Assembly: GCF_900102265.1 (NCBI RefSeq)
Contig: NZ_FNBH01000001.1
Span: 186,001 to 250,000 of the forward strand
Reading direction: 5' to 3'
DNA: 64,000 bases
From: Epilithonimonas hungarica
Lineage (GTDB): Bacteria; Bacteroidota; Bacteroidia; Flavobacteriales; Weeksellaceae
Of this stretch, positions 27,159 through 35,969 are shown one piece after another. Made by a program: the position numbers and the translations under genes. Below the pieces are notes generated by a model, which was not told the origin of the DNA, ran no database searches, and worked only from the letters and a program-made list of their open reading frames with translations. The stretch's first letter is position 1. The number at the start of each line of letters is the position of its first letter.

Positions 27159-27231
27159 CTTCGACTCCGCTCAGGATGACATCTCTAATAGTACGCATTT
27201 CAAACCACTGTCAGTCTGAGCGGAGATGAAG
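27159..27231. repeat. Inverted intergenic repeat (CTTCGACTCCGCTCAG type)
   Basis: Two 23-bp arms (27159-27181 and 27209-27231) are nearly perfect inverse copies. A half copy lies at 37137-37160. As I recall, sequences of this type are frequent between genes in Chryseobacterium and Flavobacterium. Confidence 0.75.
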
Positions 27232-27252
27232 TCTTTCATAATATCTTATTTA

Positions 27253-27319
27253 AGTTTACGCCTTTGCGAACCTTAAAATATTAAGTATTTAAAAAACTTG
27301 TGAACTTTGTGTTTAATTA
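27253..27319 (+). repeat. Leader-type dispersed repeat, copy 1 (TTTGCG/TTTGTG family)
   Basis: About 67 bases running from TTTACGCCTTTGCG to ACTTTGTGTTTAA, ending 14 bp before the DUF58 start codon. Related copies lie at 28700-28762 and 46808-46880 in the same orientation relative to a downstream gene. Confidence 0.65.
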
Positions 27320-27333
27320 ACGAATAGATTCAA

Positions 27334-28665
27334 GTGAAAACATTAAAACAAACATACCTCAATAACAGATTTTTCTTCACATTGTTCTGCGTAGGATTTT
27401 GCTATGTTTTGGCATTTTTCTTTCCGTTGATGATGTGGATTGCCAACTCATTATTGATTTTTGTTTTAGTGTTGACGGTAGTTGATGGTTTGATTCTTTT
27501 CCTAAATAAAGAAGGAATCAACGCACAAAGAATCTTGCCGGAAAAATTATCAAACGGCGATGAAAATTCGGTTAAAGTTGATATTAGAAATAATTACAAT
27601 TTTAATATTAGCACCAAGATCATTGACGAAATTCCCTTTCAATTTCAAAAAAGAGATTTCCTGATTCAGAAAAATATCGAAAGCGGAAACAACACATTTT
27701 TTGAATATATTCTTGAACCGAAAGAACGTGGCGAGTACAGTTTCGGAAGTCTGAATATTTACGTCAATTCTCCAATTGGTTTGGTTTCCAGAAGATTTAC
27801 ATTTCAAAAAGATGCGAAGTTGGCAAGTTATCCGTCATTCATTAATCTCAGAAAATATGAATTGATGGCGCTTCAAAACGAATTTATGTTAGGCGGGATC
27901 AAGAAAATCCGAAAGCTTGGTCACACGATGGAGTTCGAGCAGATCCGTGATTATGTCCAGGGCGATGATATCAGAAGCATTAACTGGAAAGCGACCTCCA
28001 AATCCAGCAAATTAATGGTCAATCAGTTTCAGGATGAAAAATCTCAAAGGATCATGATGCTCATTGACAAAGGAAGAACGATGAAAATGCCTTTTAATGG
28101 ATTGAGTTTACTGGATTATTCCATCAATGCGACAATGGCGCTTTCTCATATTATTCTGAAGAAAGGCGACCGCGCCGGAACGATGACTTTCTCCAAAAAA
28201 ACCGAAAACAAAGTCGCAGCAGACAACAGGTCCGGACAACTGAAAAGAATTTCTGAAGCACTTTACAATGTTCAGACCAATTTCTTCGAAAGTGATTTTG
28301 GAAGACTTTATCAGGAAACGAAATTTCATCTGAATCAAAGAAGTTTGGTCTTATTGTTTACGAATTTCGAGACTTTAGATGGTCTTGACCGACAGATGAA
28401 ATTTCTGAGAGGAATCGCCAAAAACCACTTGCTGGTGGTTATTTTCTTCAAAAACTCCGAAGTTCATAAAGTCCTCAATACAAATCCGGAAAGCATGCAG
28501 GAAATCTATGATGAGATCATTGGGGAAAAATTCGAATTTGAGAAAAAACTGATTATTCAGGAACTCAGAAAATATGGAATTTACAGTATCTACACGCTTC
28601 CTGAAAACCTTAACATCGATGTCATCAATAAATATCTGGAGATAAAAGCGAGGGGAATTTTGTAA
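27334..28665 (+). CDS. DUF58 domain protein
   Basis: A 443-residue protein with two N-terminal membrane helices (about 12-50), a beta-rich middle, and a C-terminal DUF58 domain with its conserved core EFEQIRDYVQGDDIRSINWK (about 205-224). A VWA-like half follows (MMLIDKGRTM, DYSINATMALSHIIL). DUF58 proteins are the usual partners of MoxR ATPases. The start is GTG at 27334. A leader-type repeat precedes it directly, so this gene may have its own transcript as well as read-through from the MoxR cluster. Confidence 0.88.
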   Translation: MKTLKQTYLNNRFFFTLFCVGFCYVLAFFFPLMMWIANSLLIFVLVLTVVDGLILFLNKEGINAQRILPEKLSNGDENSVKVDIRNNYNFNISTKIIDEIPFQFQKRDFLIQKNIESGNNTFFEYILEPKERGEYSFGSLNIYVNSPIGLVSRRFTFQKDAKLASYPSFINLRKYELMALQNEFMLGGIKKIRKLGHTMEFEQIRDYVQGDDIRSINWKATSKSSKLMVNQFQDEKSQRIMMLIDKGRTMKMPFNGLSLLDYSINATMALSHIILKKGDRAGTMTFSKKTENKVAADNRSGQLKRISEALYNVQTNFFESDFGRLYQETKFHLNQRSLVLLFTNFETLDGLDRQMKFLRGIAKNHLLVVIFFKNSEVHKVLNTNPESMQEIYDEIIGEKFEFEKKLIIQELRKYGIYSIYTLPENLNIDVINKYLEIKARGIL

Positions 28666-28699
28666 ATTTGGATTTAATTACAAATCTTACTCTAAACGA

Positions 28700-28762
28700 G
28701 GTGGTTTTGTGAAACTTAAAACATTGAATTATTAAAAAAAACTTTGTGCGCTTTGTGTTCAA
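28700..28762 (+). repeat. Leader-type dispersed repeat, copy 2
   Basis: GGTTTTGTGAAACTTAAAAC through CTTTGTGCGCTTTGTGTTCAA, alignable along its whole length with 27265-27319. It ends 20 bp before the OsmC start codon. Confidence 0.6.
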
Positions 28763-28781
28763 TAAATAATAAAATCTTAAA

Positions 28782-29204
28782 ATGAAAATTACACTCAATA
28801 GAATCAACAACGATTTCCTTTTCGAATGTTCCAATGAACAAGGAAATTCTATTTTATTAGATAATACGACTTTACCCGGAGCAAAAGGAGTGTCTCCAAT
28901 GCAATCTTTACTGATGGCAGTTGCCGGATGTAGCGGAATCGATGTCGTTTCCATCTTAAAAAAACAACGCCAAACGATCACCGATTTCAAAGCGGAAGTA
29001 GAAGGCGAAAGAGTTCAGGTAGATGATGCAAAACCTTTTAAATCCATCAAAGTAAAATTTTTCCTCGAAGGCGAAATCGACCCGAAAAAAGCAAAAAAAG
29101 CAGCAGAATTGTCTTTCGAAAAATATTGCTCCGTTTCTAAAACATTGGAGCCAAATGTTGAAATCACTTATGAAGTGAGTGTGAATGGAGAAATTGTGCA
29201 GTAG
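28782..29204 (+). CDS. OsmC family protein
   Basis: A 140-residue OsmC/Ohr-superfamily protein. The two redox cysteines are present: Cys50 in AVAGCSGIDVV and Cys116 in EKYCSVSKTL, the spacing of thiol peroxidases that reduce organic hydroperoxides. The sequence is of the general OsmC (YhfA-like) kind rather than a classic Ohr. It stands alone behind a leader-type repeat, and its stop codon lies within an inverted repeat. Confidence 0.85.
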   Translation: MKITLNRINNDFLFECSNEQGNSILLDNTTLPGAKGVSPMQSLLMAVAGCSGIDVVSILKKQRQTITDFKAEVEGERVQVDDAKPFKSIKVKFFLEGEIDPKKAKKAAELSFEKYCSVSKTLEPNVEITYEVSVNGEIVQ

Positions 29205-29254
29205 AGTTTGAGGGGTCGGAGAGTTCGAGAGAATTTAATATCTCTCAAACTCTA
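29202..29254. repeat. Inverted repeat over the OsmC stop codon
   Basis: An 11-bp perfect inverted repeat (29202-29212 and 29244-29254) whose first arm begins with the stop codon TAG. The inner GAGAGA and TCTCTC can extend the fold. It may stabilise the mRNA end; a U-tract is lacking, so a terminator role is uncertain. Confidence 0.65.
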
Positions 29255-29279
29255 AAAACATTCCGACTCCAAAACTTAT

Positions 29280-31886
29280 TTATCGACTAGAAAGTCTCGG
29301 CTGAATCAACTTCGCAACCGTAGAGGTCCAACCGGTTTGATGGGATGCCCCAACACCGCGACCATTATCGCCGTGGAAATACTCGAAGAACATTATATAA
29401 TCTTTGAAATGCGGGTCATTATTGAATTTCTCAACACCACCATTGAAAGCTCTGTTTCCGTTTCCATCCTTCAGAAAAATATTACAAAGTCTGTCGCTAA
29501 TGTCTTTGGAAACTTCTTCAAGATTCTTTTGGACGCCACTTCCTTTTGGATATTCGATAGTCAATGTGTCGCCGAAAAAGAAATGAAAACGTTGTAAGCT
29601 TTCAACAATCAGGAAATTGATTGGAAACCAAATCGGTCCGCGCCAGTTACTGTTTCCACCAAACATTCGGCTGTCACTTTCTGCAGGCGTGTAATAAACC
29701 ACGTGTTCCTGCCCGTGAACAGTGAAACGGAAAGGGTTTTCTTCATAAACTTTGGACATTGCACGGATTCCGTAATCACTTAGAAACTCGGATTCGTCAA
29801 CCAATCTGTCAAGAACTTTCGTCAATCTTGTTTTCCTCAGGATACTCAGAAGGTGTTTGTTTCCTTCGCCCTCAACATACCATTGAGAGACCAGTTTTGT
29901 AAGGTCTTGTTTATTTTTCAGAATCCATTCCATCCTTTTTTTGAAGTCAGGAAGTTTTTCCAACATGCTGTGCTCCACAACTTCCACCGCAAACATCGGA
30001 ATCAGTCCAACGATACTTCGAAGTTTCAAATTCACACTATCTCCGTTCGATAGCTGAAGCAGATCATAGAAAAACCCGTCTTCCTCATTCCAAAGTCCCT
30101 GTTTTCCTTCGCCAATGTTTTCCATTGCTTCGGCAATATAAAGATAATGTTCAAAAAACTTGATCGCCATATCTTCATAAACCGGATTGTACGTTGCAAG
30201 TTCCATTGCGATACGCATCATATTCAGAGCGTACATTGCCATCCAGCTGGTTCCGTCGGCCTGTTCCAGATGTTCTCCTTCACTGAATTCCATATTTCTA
30301 TCGAATGCTCCAATATTATCAAGACCCAAGAATCCTCCACCAAAAAGATTGTTTCCGTTATAATCTTTTCGGTTGACCCACCAGGTGAAATTCAGTAATA
30401 ATTTTTGAAAAACCCTTTCAAGAAAAGCTAAATCAGGTTTCCCATTATTTTTTTCATCGATTTTGAAAACCCGGAAAGTTGCCCAGGCGTGAACAGGCGG
30501 ATTAACGTCATCAAAGTTCCATTCATAAGCCGGAACCTGACCGTTCGGATGCATATACCATTCCTTCGTCAATGTGATCAATTGATTCTTTGCGAATTCC
30601 GAATCAATCACAGAAAAACTCACACAATGGAACGCTAAATCCCAAGTCGCATACCAAGGATATTCCCACTTGTCGGGCATCGAGATAATATCTTTGTTAT
30701 GAAGATGTTCCCAATTGCTGTTTCTTACAAAACCTTTTCTTTGGATAGGAAAATTTGGGTCACCTTTCAGCCATTTTCCTATGTTGTAATGATAGAATTG
30801 TTTGTTCCAAAGCAAACCTGCGAAAGCCTGTCTTTGAACATTTTTTTCATCCTCATTTTCGATATCTTTTTGAATGTTCGCATAGAACTCATCCGCTTCT
30901 TGTTTTCTTCTTGAAACGATTTCATCAAAATCCCAAAACGCATCATCCATAATATGAGGCGATAATCGGAATTCGAAAACCTTGTTGCTGTTCGCTTCTA
31001 TGATTTCTTCACAATGAAGAGACGCTTTTGTTCCGGTTTTAGATGGATTAATAGTGTCTAAGCCTTTTGTAATATATTGATTGATTCCGTCTTTGAAAAA
31101 ACCTTCTGTTTTTGGAAGATTGAATAACCTTGCGCGATTTGTTTCATTCTCACAAAACAAAGCATCTGCATTTCTATTTCTGGAATATAATTTCTTAATG
31201 CTAAGGCTATTATGATGAACGTCAATCTCGCCTTGCTTCGAGAAACCGAGTTGTCCTTTGTAATCATTGTATCCCCACATCCAGTTATTTCTGTACCAGA
31301 CCGTCGGCAAAACTACAATTGGAGCAGGTTGGCTACTTCTGTTATGAACATCGATTCTGATTAAAAAATCATCCTCGCCAGCTTTCGCATATTCAATAAA
31401 AATATCAAAATACTCATCGTTATCAAAGATTCCAGTATCAAATATTTCATATTCTGGGTCTTTATTTGAGCGTTGCGCATTCGTATTGATGAGGTCATCG
31501 TACGGAAAGGCATTGATCGGATATTTGTAAACCATCTTCATATAGCTATGAGACGGCGTATTGTCCAAATAATAGAAAATCTCCTTGATATCTTCACCGT
31601 GATTTCCCTGGTAATTACTCAGTCCGAAAAAACGTTCCTTGACTCTGCAGTCATTTTTATTCCAAAAAGAAAAGGCAAAGCACAATTGCTGTTTCTCATC
31701 CGAGATTCCCGCGATACCTTCCTCCGCCCAACGGTAAGTCCACGCTTCCGCCATATCGTGACCGGTAAATCCCCACGCATCGCCGTTGGTACTGTAATCT
31801 TCGCGCACATTTCCCCATTGGCGGTGGCTCACGTAAGGTCCCCACTTTTTCCAATTTGGATTTTTTAATTTTTCTTCTTCATTCAT
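29280..31886 (-). CDS. GH63-like (MGH1-type) glucosidase
   Basis: An 868-residue cytosolic protein, with no signal peptide. The N-terminal signature WGPYVSHRQWGNVREDYS and the (alpha/alpha)6-barrel blocks YPWYATWDLAFHCVSF, NSNWRGPIWFPINFLIVESL and GASHQTGWTSTVAKLI match Bacteroidota proteins annotated as glucosidase or MGH1-like glycoside hydrolase (GH63 clan). The substrate is probably an alpha-glucoside or glucosylglycerate-like compound, but this is not decided by sequence. It lies downstream of an SDR glucose-dehydrogenase-like gene on the same strand, 364 bp away. Confidence 0.82.
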   Translation of the reverse strand: MNEEEKLKNPNWKKWGPYVSHRQWGNVREDYSTNGDAWGFTGHDMAEAWTYRWAEEGIAGISDEKQQLCFAFSFWNKNDCRVKERFFGLSNYQGNHGEDIKEIFYYLDNTPSHSYMKMVYKYPINAFPYDDLINTNAQRSNKDPEYEIFDTGIFDNDEYFDIFIEYAKAGEDDFLIRIDVHNRSSQPAPIVVLPTVWYRNNWMWGYNDYKGQLGFSKQGEIDVHHNSLSIKKLYSRNRNADALFCENETNRARLFNLPKTEGFFKDGINQYITKGLDTINPSKTGTKASLHCEEIIEANSNKVFEFRLSPHIMDDAFWDFDEIVSRRKQEADEFYANIQKDIENEDEKNVQRQAFAGLLWNKQFYHYNIGKWLKGDPNFPIQRKGFVRNSNWEHLHNKDIISMPDKWEYPWYATWDLAFHCVSFSVIDSEFAKNQLITLTKEWYMHPNGQVPAYEWNFDDVNPPVHAWATFRVFKIDEKNNGKPDLAFLERVFQKLLLNFTWWVNRKDYNGNNLFGGGFLGLDNIGAFDRNMEFSEGEHLEQADGTSWMAMYALNMMRIAMELATYNPVYEDMAIKFFEHYLYIAEAMENIGEGKQGLWNEEDGFFYDLLQLSNGDSVNLKLRSIVGLIPMFAVEVVEHSMLEKLPDFKKRMEWILKNKQDLTKLVSQWYVEGEGNKHLLSILRKTRLTKVLDRLVDESEFLSDYGIRAMSKVYEENPFRFTVHGQEHVVYYTPAESDSRMFGGNSNWRGPIWFPINFLIVESLQRFHFFFGDTLTIEYPKGSGVQKNLEEVSKDISDRLCNIFLKDGNGNRAFNGGVEKFNNDPHFKDYIMFFEYFHGDNGRGVGASHQTGWTSTVAKLIQPRLSSR

Positions 31887-31960
31887 TTTCTAATTATTTT
31901 TCTAGAATAATTATTCTTTTTATTAGGAGCATCACGGTTGTCCATTTGTTAGAACATCCC

Positions 31961-32095
31961 AACCCGCTGTCCACTATATCTTTTTTGTTTTTTACAACAT
32001 TTGTCATTCTGAATTACTGAACAATCCAAAAAACAAAAAAGGATGCCGTTCCCATCGGGGCTATGTTGAGGTTTTCCCCTTCTTTCAACGATAAA
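31961..32095. repeat. Palindromic intergenic element, copy A
   Basis: A CTATATC-type element with a perfect 14-bp inner stem (31980-31993 against 32028-32041) followed by GGATGCCG and a conserved 3' flank ending ACGATAAA. Copy B is at 37195-37330, with a different stem sequence that still pairs. The rest of the 31887-32250 gap holds only AT-rich and degenerate TTTGCG-type sequence (about 32185-32198). Confidence 0.75.
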
Positions 32096-32250
32096 TGATA
32101 ATTTCCCAAACCATCATCCGCTTAAAAAATCGATTCATCGATTCTCTGCCTTCTTAAAAATCTGACGCTCTTCAAAAATCTTTGCGTTTAAAAATTTCAA
32201 GGAAAAAATAGTGAATCAATCATTTATCTCTTATCATTCATCATTTATAA

Positions 32251-33057
32251 TCATCCGTTGTCTGCAAAACTCTCCAACGTCGTCATCCCGCCATCCACAT
32301 AGATACTCGCACCGGTAATATAATCCGAATAATCACTCGCCAAAAATACAGCTAAATTTCCAATGTCTTCCGGTTGACCGATTCTGTCATACGGAATCAG
32401 CGTCATCAGCGCATCCAGAGATTCTTTGTTATCCCAGGCCGATTTATTGATTGGTGTTTGAATGGCGCCCGGACAAATATTATTCACACGGATTTTTTGT
32501 TTTCCATATTCTTGAGCCAAAGTCTGCATCAACATCCTGAGCGCACCTTTACTGGAAGCATAATTTGCGTGTCCAGCCCACGGAATCGTCTCGTGAACAC
32601 TGCTGATGTTGATGATTTTCCCCAAAGCTTTAGATTTTTCTGTCATTCCACGTTTCAGGAATTCTTTAATCGCTTCTCTTGAACACAGAAATTGTCCTGT
32701 AAGATTTACATCAATTACTTTCTGCCATTGAGCGAGAGTCATTTCTACAAAAGGCGCGTCTTGTTGCAAGCCTGCGTTATTAATAAGAATATCAACAGTT
32801 CCATATTTATCAATTGTTGTTTGGAACATTGCCAGAACTTGGTCTTCCTTACTCACGTCACACTGGATGATAAAACCTTCGCCACCATTTTCCTCAATGG
32901 TTTTCAAAGTTTCCTCAGCTTCAGGTCGAGAATGTTCTGATGAATGATTTATGATGGTGATTGCGCCAGATTTTGCCAAACTAATAGCAATTCCTTTCCC
33001 GATTCCACTGCTGGAACCCGTCACGATAGCAACTTGTTTATTAAGATTGATTTCCAT
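32251..33057 (-). CDS. SDR oxidoreductase, glucose 1-dehydrogenase-like
   Basis: A 268-residue classical short-chain dehydrogenase. The cofactor motif is TGSSSGIG (13-20), then NNAG (93-96), catalytic Ser in NISSV (about 152), and the YASSK pair Tyr166/Lys170. The overall pattern resembles glucose 1-dehydrogenases of the Bacillus type (sugar oxidation to the lactone with NAD(P)), including the C-terminal YVDGGMT. Substrate is inferred from similarity and from the downstream glucosidase gene. It is probably cytosolic, and the tetramer is usual in the family. Confidence 0.8.
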   Translation of the reverse strand: MEINLNKQVAIVTGSSSGIGKGIAISLAKSGAITIINHSSEHSRPEAEETLKTIEENGGEGFIIQCDVSKEDQVLAMFQTTIDKYGTVDILINNAGLQQDAPFVEMTLAQWQKVIDVNLTGQFLCSREAIKEFLKRGMTEKSKALGKIINISSVHETIPWAGHANYASSKGALRMLMQTLAQEYGKQKIRVNNICPGAIQTPINKSAWDNKESLDALMTLIPYDRIGQPEDIGNLAVFLASDYSDYITGASIYVDGGMTTLESFADNG

Positions 33058-33155
33058 AATTTATTGTAAAAAGAAATTTTAACTACAAATATTATACGCA
33101 AGTTCTGGGAAAATTTATTATTAACAAATAATTATTTTAGAAATTTCAAGCTAAA

Positions 33156-33188
33156 TTTGGAAAAAGTGAATTTTGTGAAGTATATTTG
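33156..33188 (+). promoter_or_regulatory. Promoter of the methionine operon
   Basis: TTTG (33156-33159), 21 bp, then TATATTTG (33181-33188), a full consensus. Transcription would start near 33194, about 27 bases before the riboswitch. Confidence 0.8.
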
Positions 33189-33220
33189 CAGCCAGAATTG
33201 TTCATTTACATATTGAAAAT

Positions 33221-33318
33221 GTTATCGAGAAAGGTGGAGAGATAGACTCTGTGAAACCTTGGCAACCCTTCGGAAACGAAGAAGGTGCTAAATTCTACTC
33301 ATTATTGAGAAAGATAAC
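33221..33318 (+). ncRNA. SAM-I (S-box) riboswitch
   Basis: The aptamer closes with a perfect P1 helix (GTTATC 33221-33226 with GATAAC 33313-33318). Conserved S-box pieces are in order: GAGAAAGGTGGAGAGA, the CTGTGAAACCTTGGCAACC core, GGTGCTAAATTC, and ACTC...GAG before the closing strand. S-box RNAs bind S-adenosylmethionine and shut off methionine genes. No classic terminator is visible after it, so translation control or an unusual switch is possible. It controls metX and probably the genes after it. Confidence 0.93.
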
Positions 33319-33376
33319 CAAAACATTTATTCTACATTTTTCCCGTAGCATTTTCAATTTTTATCATTTTATAAAA

Positions 33377-34324
33377 TTGGAAAATAAGCTACAACATCTT
33401 CAGACATTACATTTCACGACACAAACCGGAAAGGTTTATGATATTCCATTAAGCTATCAGCTTTTTGGAAAAGAACTGTATTCTGCTCCAATTATTTTGA
33501 TAAATCACGCTCTGACAGGTAATTCCGATGTGGCCGGAGAAAACGGATGGTGGAAAACCTTGGTTAGAGAAGACAAAGTAATTGACACAAACCGATTTAC
33601 AATAATCTGTTTCAACATTCCCGGAAACGGTTATGACGGATTTTTCATTGATGATTACGAAGATTTCACAGCTCAGGACATCGCCAAAATTTTCATCGAA
33701 GGTTTAAAGTTTTTAAAAATCGAAAAACTTTTCGCTTTGGTTGGCGGTTCTGTTGGCGGCTCTATCGGTTGGGAAATGTTAGCTTTAGAAAATAACTTGA
33801 CGGAAAAATTCATTCCGATTGCAACAGACTTCAAAACGTCAGATTGGTTACATTCCCAATGTCTGGTTCAGAAATTCCTTTTGGATTCAGAAGAAAAACC
33901 TTTAGAAAAAGCACGGATTCACGCAATGTTATGTTACAGAACGCCGGAATCTCTTAACTCAAGATTCAAAAGGGAAAAAGATTCTGAAAAGCAAATTCTT
34001 AAATCCCACGACTGGCTTAACTTCCACGGAAACCGATTGAACGAAAGATTTAGTTTAAAAGCTTACAAACTCGTCAATCATCTTCTGATGAACATCAATG
34101 GAAAGGAAAATGAATTGGAAAACATCAATGCAGAAATCCATCTGATTTCGGTTGATTCAGACCTTTTTTACCCGGCTTTTGAAATTAAAAACACTTACGA
34201 TTTTTTACAAAATAAAAACAAAAATGTTCAGTACCACGAAATAAAATCCATCCACGGACACGATGCTTTCCTGATGGAATATGAACAACTGAACACAATT
34301 TTAACACCTCTATTTTTGAACTGA
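33377..34324 (+). CDS. metX: Homoserine O-acetyltransferase-like MetX
   Basis: An alpha/beta-hydrolase-fold acyltransferase of about 315 residues that esterifies homoserine to start methionine synthesis. The nucleophile motif is GGSVGGSIGW (about 122), NHALTGNSD is the oxyanion region, and the catalytic Asp/His are in SVDSDLFYP and SIHGHDAF. The frame is open back to a GTG at 33251, but that lies inside the riboswitch, so I use TTG at 33377. Acetyl versus succinyl donor is not certain. Its stop codon overlaps the next gene's ATG. Confidence 0.85.
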   Translation: MENKLQHLQTLHFTTQTGKVYDIPLSYQLFGKELYSAPIILINHALTGNSDVAGENGWWKTLVREDKVIDTNRFTIICFNIPGNGYDGFFIDDYEDFTAQDIAKIFIEGLKFLKIEKLFALVGGSVGGSIGWEMLALENNLTEKFIPIATDFKTSDWLHSQCLVQKFLLDSEEKPLEKARIHAMLCYRTPESLNSRFKREKDSEKQILKSHDWLNFHGNRLNERFSLKAYKLVNHLLMNINGKENELENINAEIHLISVDSDLFYPAFEIKNTYDFLQNKNKNVQYHEIKSIHGHDAFLMEYEQLNTILTPLFLN

Positions 34325-35862
34325 TGACAGACAAGAACGCAATTAATATTTATAGAAACAAAGCTTTGGTCAACTTCGAAGGGAAAAATTTCCTCGGACA
34401 AATCGGCGTGGATTCACGCATTTTTCAAGCTTTGAATGGAGGCGGAATCAGCGTTGGTGTTATTTCCCAGCAAGCCATAGAAAACGGAATTTCTGTTCTT
34501 GTAGATGAAGTTGATGCGGAAGATGCTGTCAAGTTTCTGAAAAAAGAATTTGAGAAGGGAGCGAAGGAAGGTCACGTCAGCAATATTTATAGCATTGATA
34601 ATTTGAGCGTTATCGGTTTTGTTTACGACAATTACAATAAGATATTATCAGAACTTCAACGCAACAAGATTTTCCCTTTATTATTAAGTCAAATCGCGTC
34701 TGCGGGAAGAGTAAATATAGTTGTAACGGCAAATCAAACTGAAATTACAAAAAATATCATCGAAACCGAAATCTACGGAAAACCAAAAACCGTCCATCTA
34801 GCTTTGATTGGTCACGGAAATGTCGGCGGAACTTTGGTAGAGCAAATCCTAGATTCAGCTTATGATATTCTGAAAAGAAAAAGAGTGGATTTGAAAATCG
34901 TTGCGATTGCCAACTCCAAAAAAATTGCTTTTAACCAAGCCGGTTTCGGAAGTGACTGGAGACAGAAAATTAAATTTTCCCAAACAGAATCCAGCGTAGA
35001 AAAATTGGTTGATTTTGCAAAAGAACATCACTTGGAAAATCTTGTAATGGTCGATAACACAGCGAGCAAAGATTTTGTAAAACATTATCCAACCTTCGTT
35101 GAAAATGGTTTTGATGTCGTAGGTTCCAACAAAATTTATAACACTTTACCAATTTCAGAATACCGCGATTTCAGAAAGTTATTAGAGAAAAACAAAAAGA
35201 AATATCTTTACGAAACCAATGTCGGCGCAGGTTTACCATTAATTGACACGATTAAACTTCTGCATCTTTCAGGCGAAAATATCACCAGAATCAAAGGTGT
35301 CTTCTCCGGAACTTTGAGTTACGTTTTCAATAACTTCTCCCTTCGAAATGATAAATTCTCTGTTATCATCCGTGAAGCGATGGACAAAGGTTTCACAGAA
35401 CCTGACCCACGTGAAGATTTATCAGGAAATGATGTTGCAAGAAAATTGTTGATTCTGGCCAGAGAATTAGATTTGATTAATGAATTCCCAGATATTAATA
35501 TTCAAAATCTCGTTCCACAAACCCTTTTGGATATCAACAAAGATGAATTCATCTCCAGACTGGAAGAATTAGACTCAGAATATCAAAACATCAAAGAAAA
35601 TCAGAAACCCGACCACGTTTTACGTTACGTCGGTGATTTGCACGGAAATCTTCAGGAAGAAAGAGGAGAATTGGACGTAAAATTAATTTCTGTTCCATCA
35701 AACTCTGCCCTCGGACAACTTAAAGGTTCAGATTCCATTTTCGAAATATACACAGAGAGTTACGGTGAAAATCCAATCGTCATTATGGGAGCCGGAGCTG
35801 GAGCAAAAGTAACTGCCAGAGGCGTTTTTGGAGATATTTTAAGACTGAGCGAAACAAAATAA
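34324..35862 (+). CDS. Homoserine dehydrogenase with N-terminal ACT domains
   Basis: A 512-residue protein. Residues 1-150 resemble the ACT regulatory part of aspartokinase (FLGQIGVDSRIFQALNGGGISV), but the aspartokinase catalytic domain is absent. The rest is homoserine dehydrogenase: NAD(P) motif ALIGHGNVGGTLVEQ (about 160-174), VVGSNKIYN, ETNVGAGLPLID and FSGTLSYVFN. It converts aspartate semialdehyde to homoserine. The architecture is that of ThrA without its kinase domain. It overlaps metX by one base, so homoserine production and its acylation are translated together under SAM control. Confidence 0.88.
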   Translation: MTDKNAINIYRNKALVNFEGKNFLGQIGVDSRIFQALNGGGISVGVISQQAIENGISVLVDEVDAEDAVKFLKKEFEKGAKEGHVSNIYSIDNLSVIGFVYDNYNKILSELQRNKIFPLLLSQIASAGRVNIVVTANQTEITKNIIETEIYGKPKTVHLALIGHGNVGGTLVEQILDSAYDILKRKRVDLKIVAIANSKKIAFNQAGFGSDWRQKIKFSQTESSVEKLVDFAKEHHLENLVMVDNTASKDFVKHYPTFVENGFDVVGSNKIYNTLPISEYRDFRKLLEKNKKKYLYETNVGAGLPLIDTIKLLHLSGENITRIKGVFSGTLSYVFNNFSLRNDKFSVIIREAMDKGFTEPDPREDLSGNDVARKLLILARELDLINEFPDINIQNLVPQTLLDINKDEFISRLEELDSEYQNIKENQKPDHVLRYVGDLHGNLQEERGELDVKLISVPSNSALGQLKGSDSIFEIYTESYGENPIVIMGAGAGAKVTARGVFGDILRLSETK

Positions 35863-35870
35863 TTAACGGA

Positions 35871-35914
35871 ACCCGAAAGGGTTCAATATCAGTAGCCGTA
35901 GGTGAAACCTATGG
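35871..35914 (+). repeat. REP-like double-hairpin repeat, copy R1
   Basis: Stem 1 is ACCC/GGGT (35871-35882) and stem 2 is CCGTAGGT-GAA-ACCTATGG (about 35896-35913), with ATATCAGTAG between them. It lies in the 107-bp gap before the sulfhydrylase gene. Confidence 0.7.
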
Positions 35915-35969
35915 AACGAAACAATTGCAACAACAAACAACCGTAAATAAAACTACGGAAAATATAGAA

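Noticed and set aside
33251-33376. N-terminal extension of MetX from a GTG at 33251
   Set aside because: It lies inside the SAM-I riboswitch, and the encoded 42 residues have no family similarity. TTG 33377 fits.
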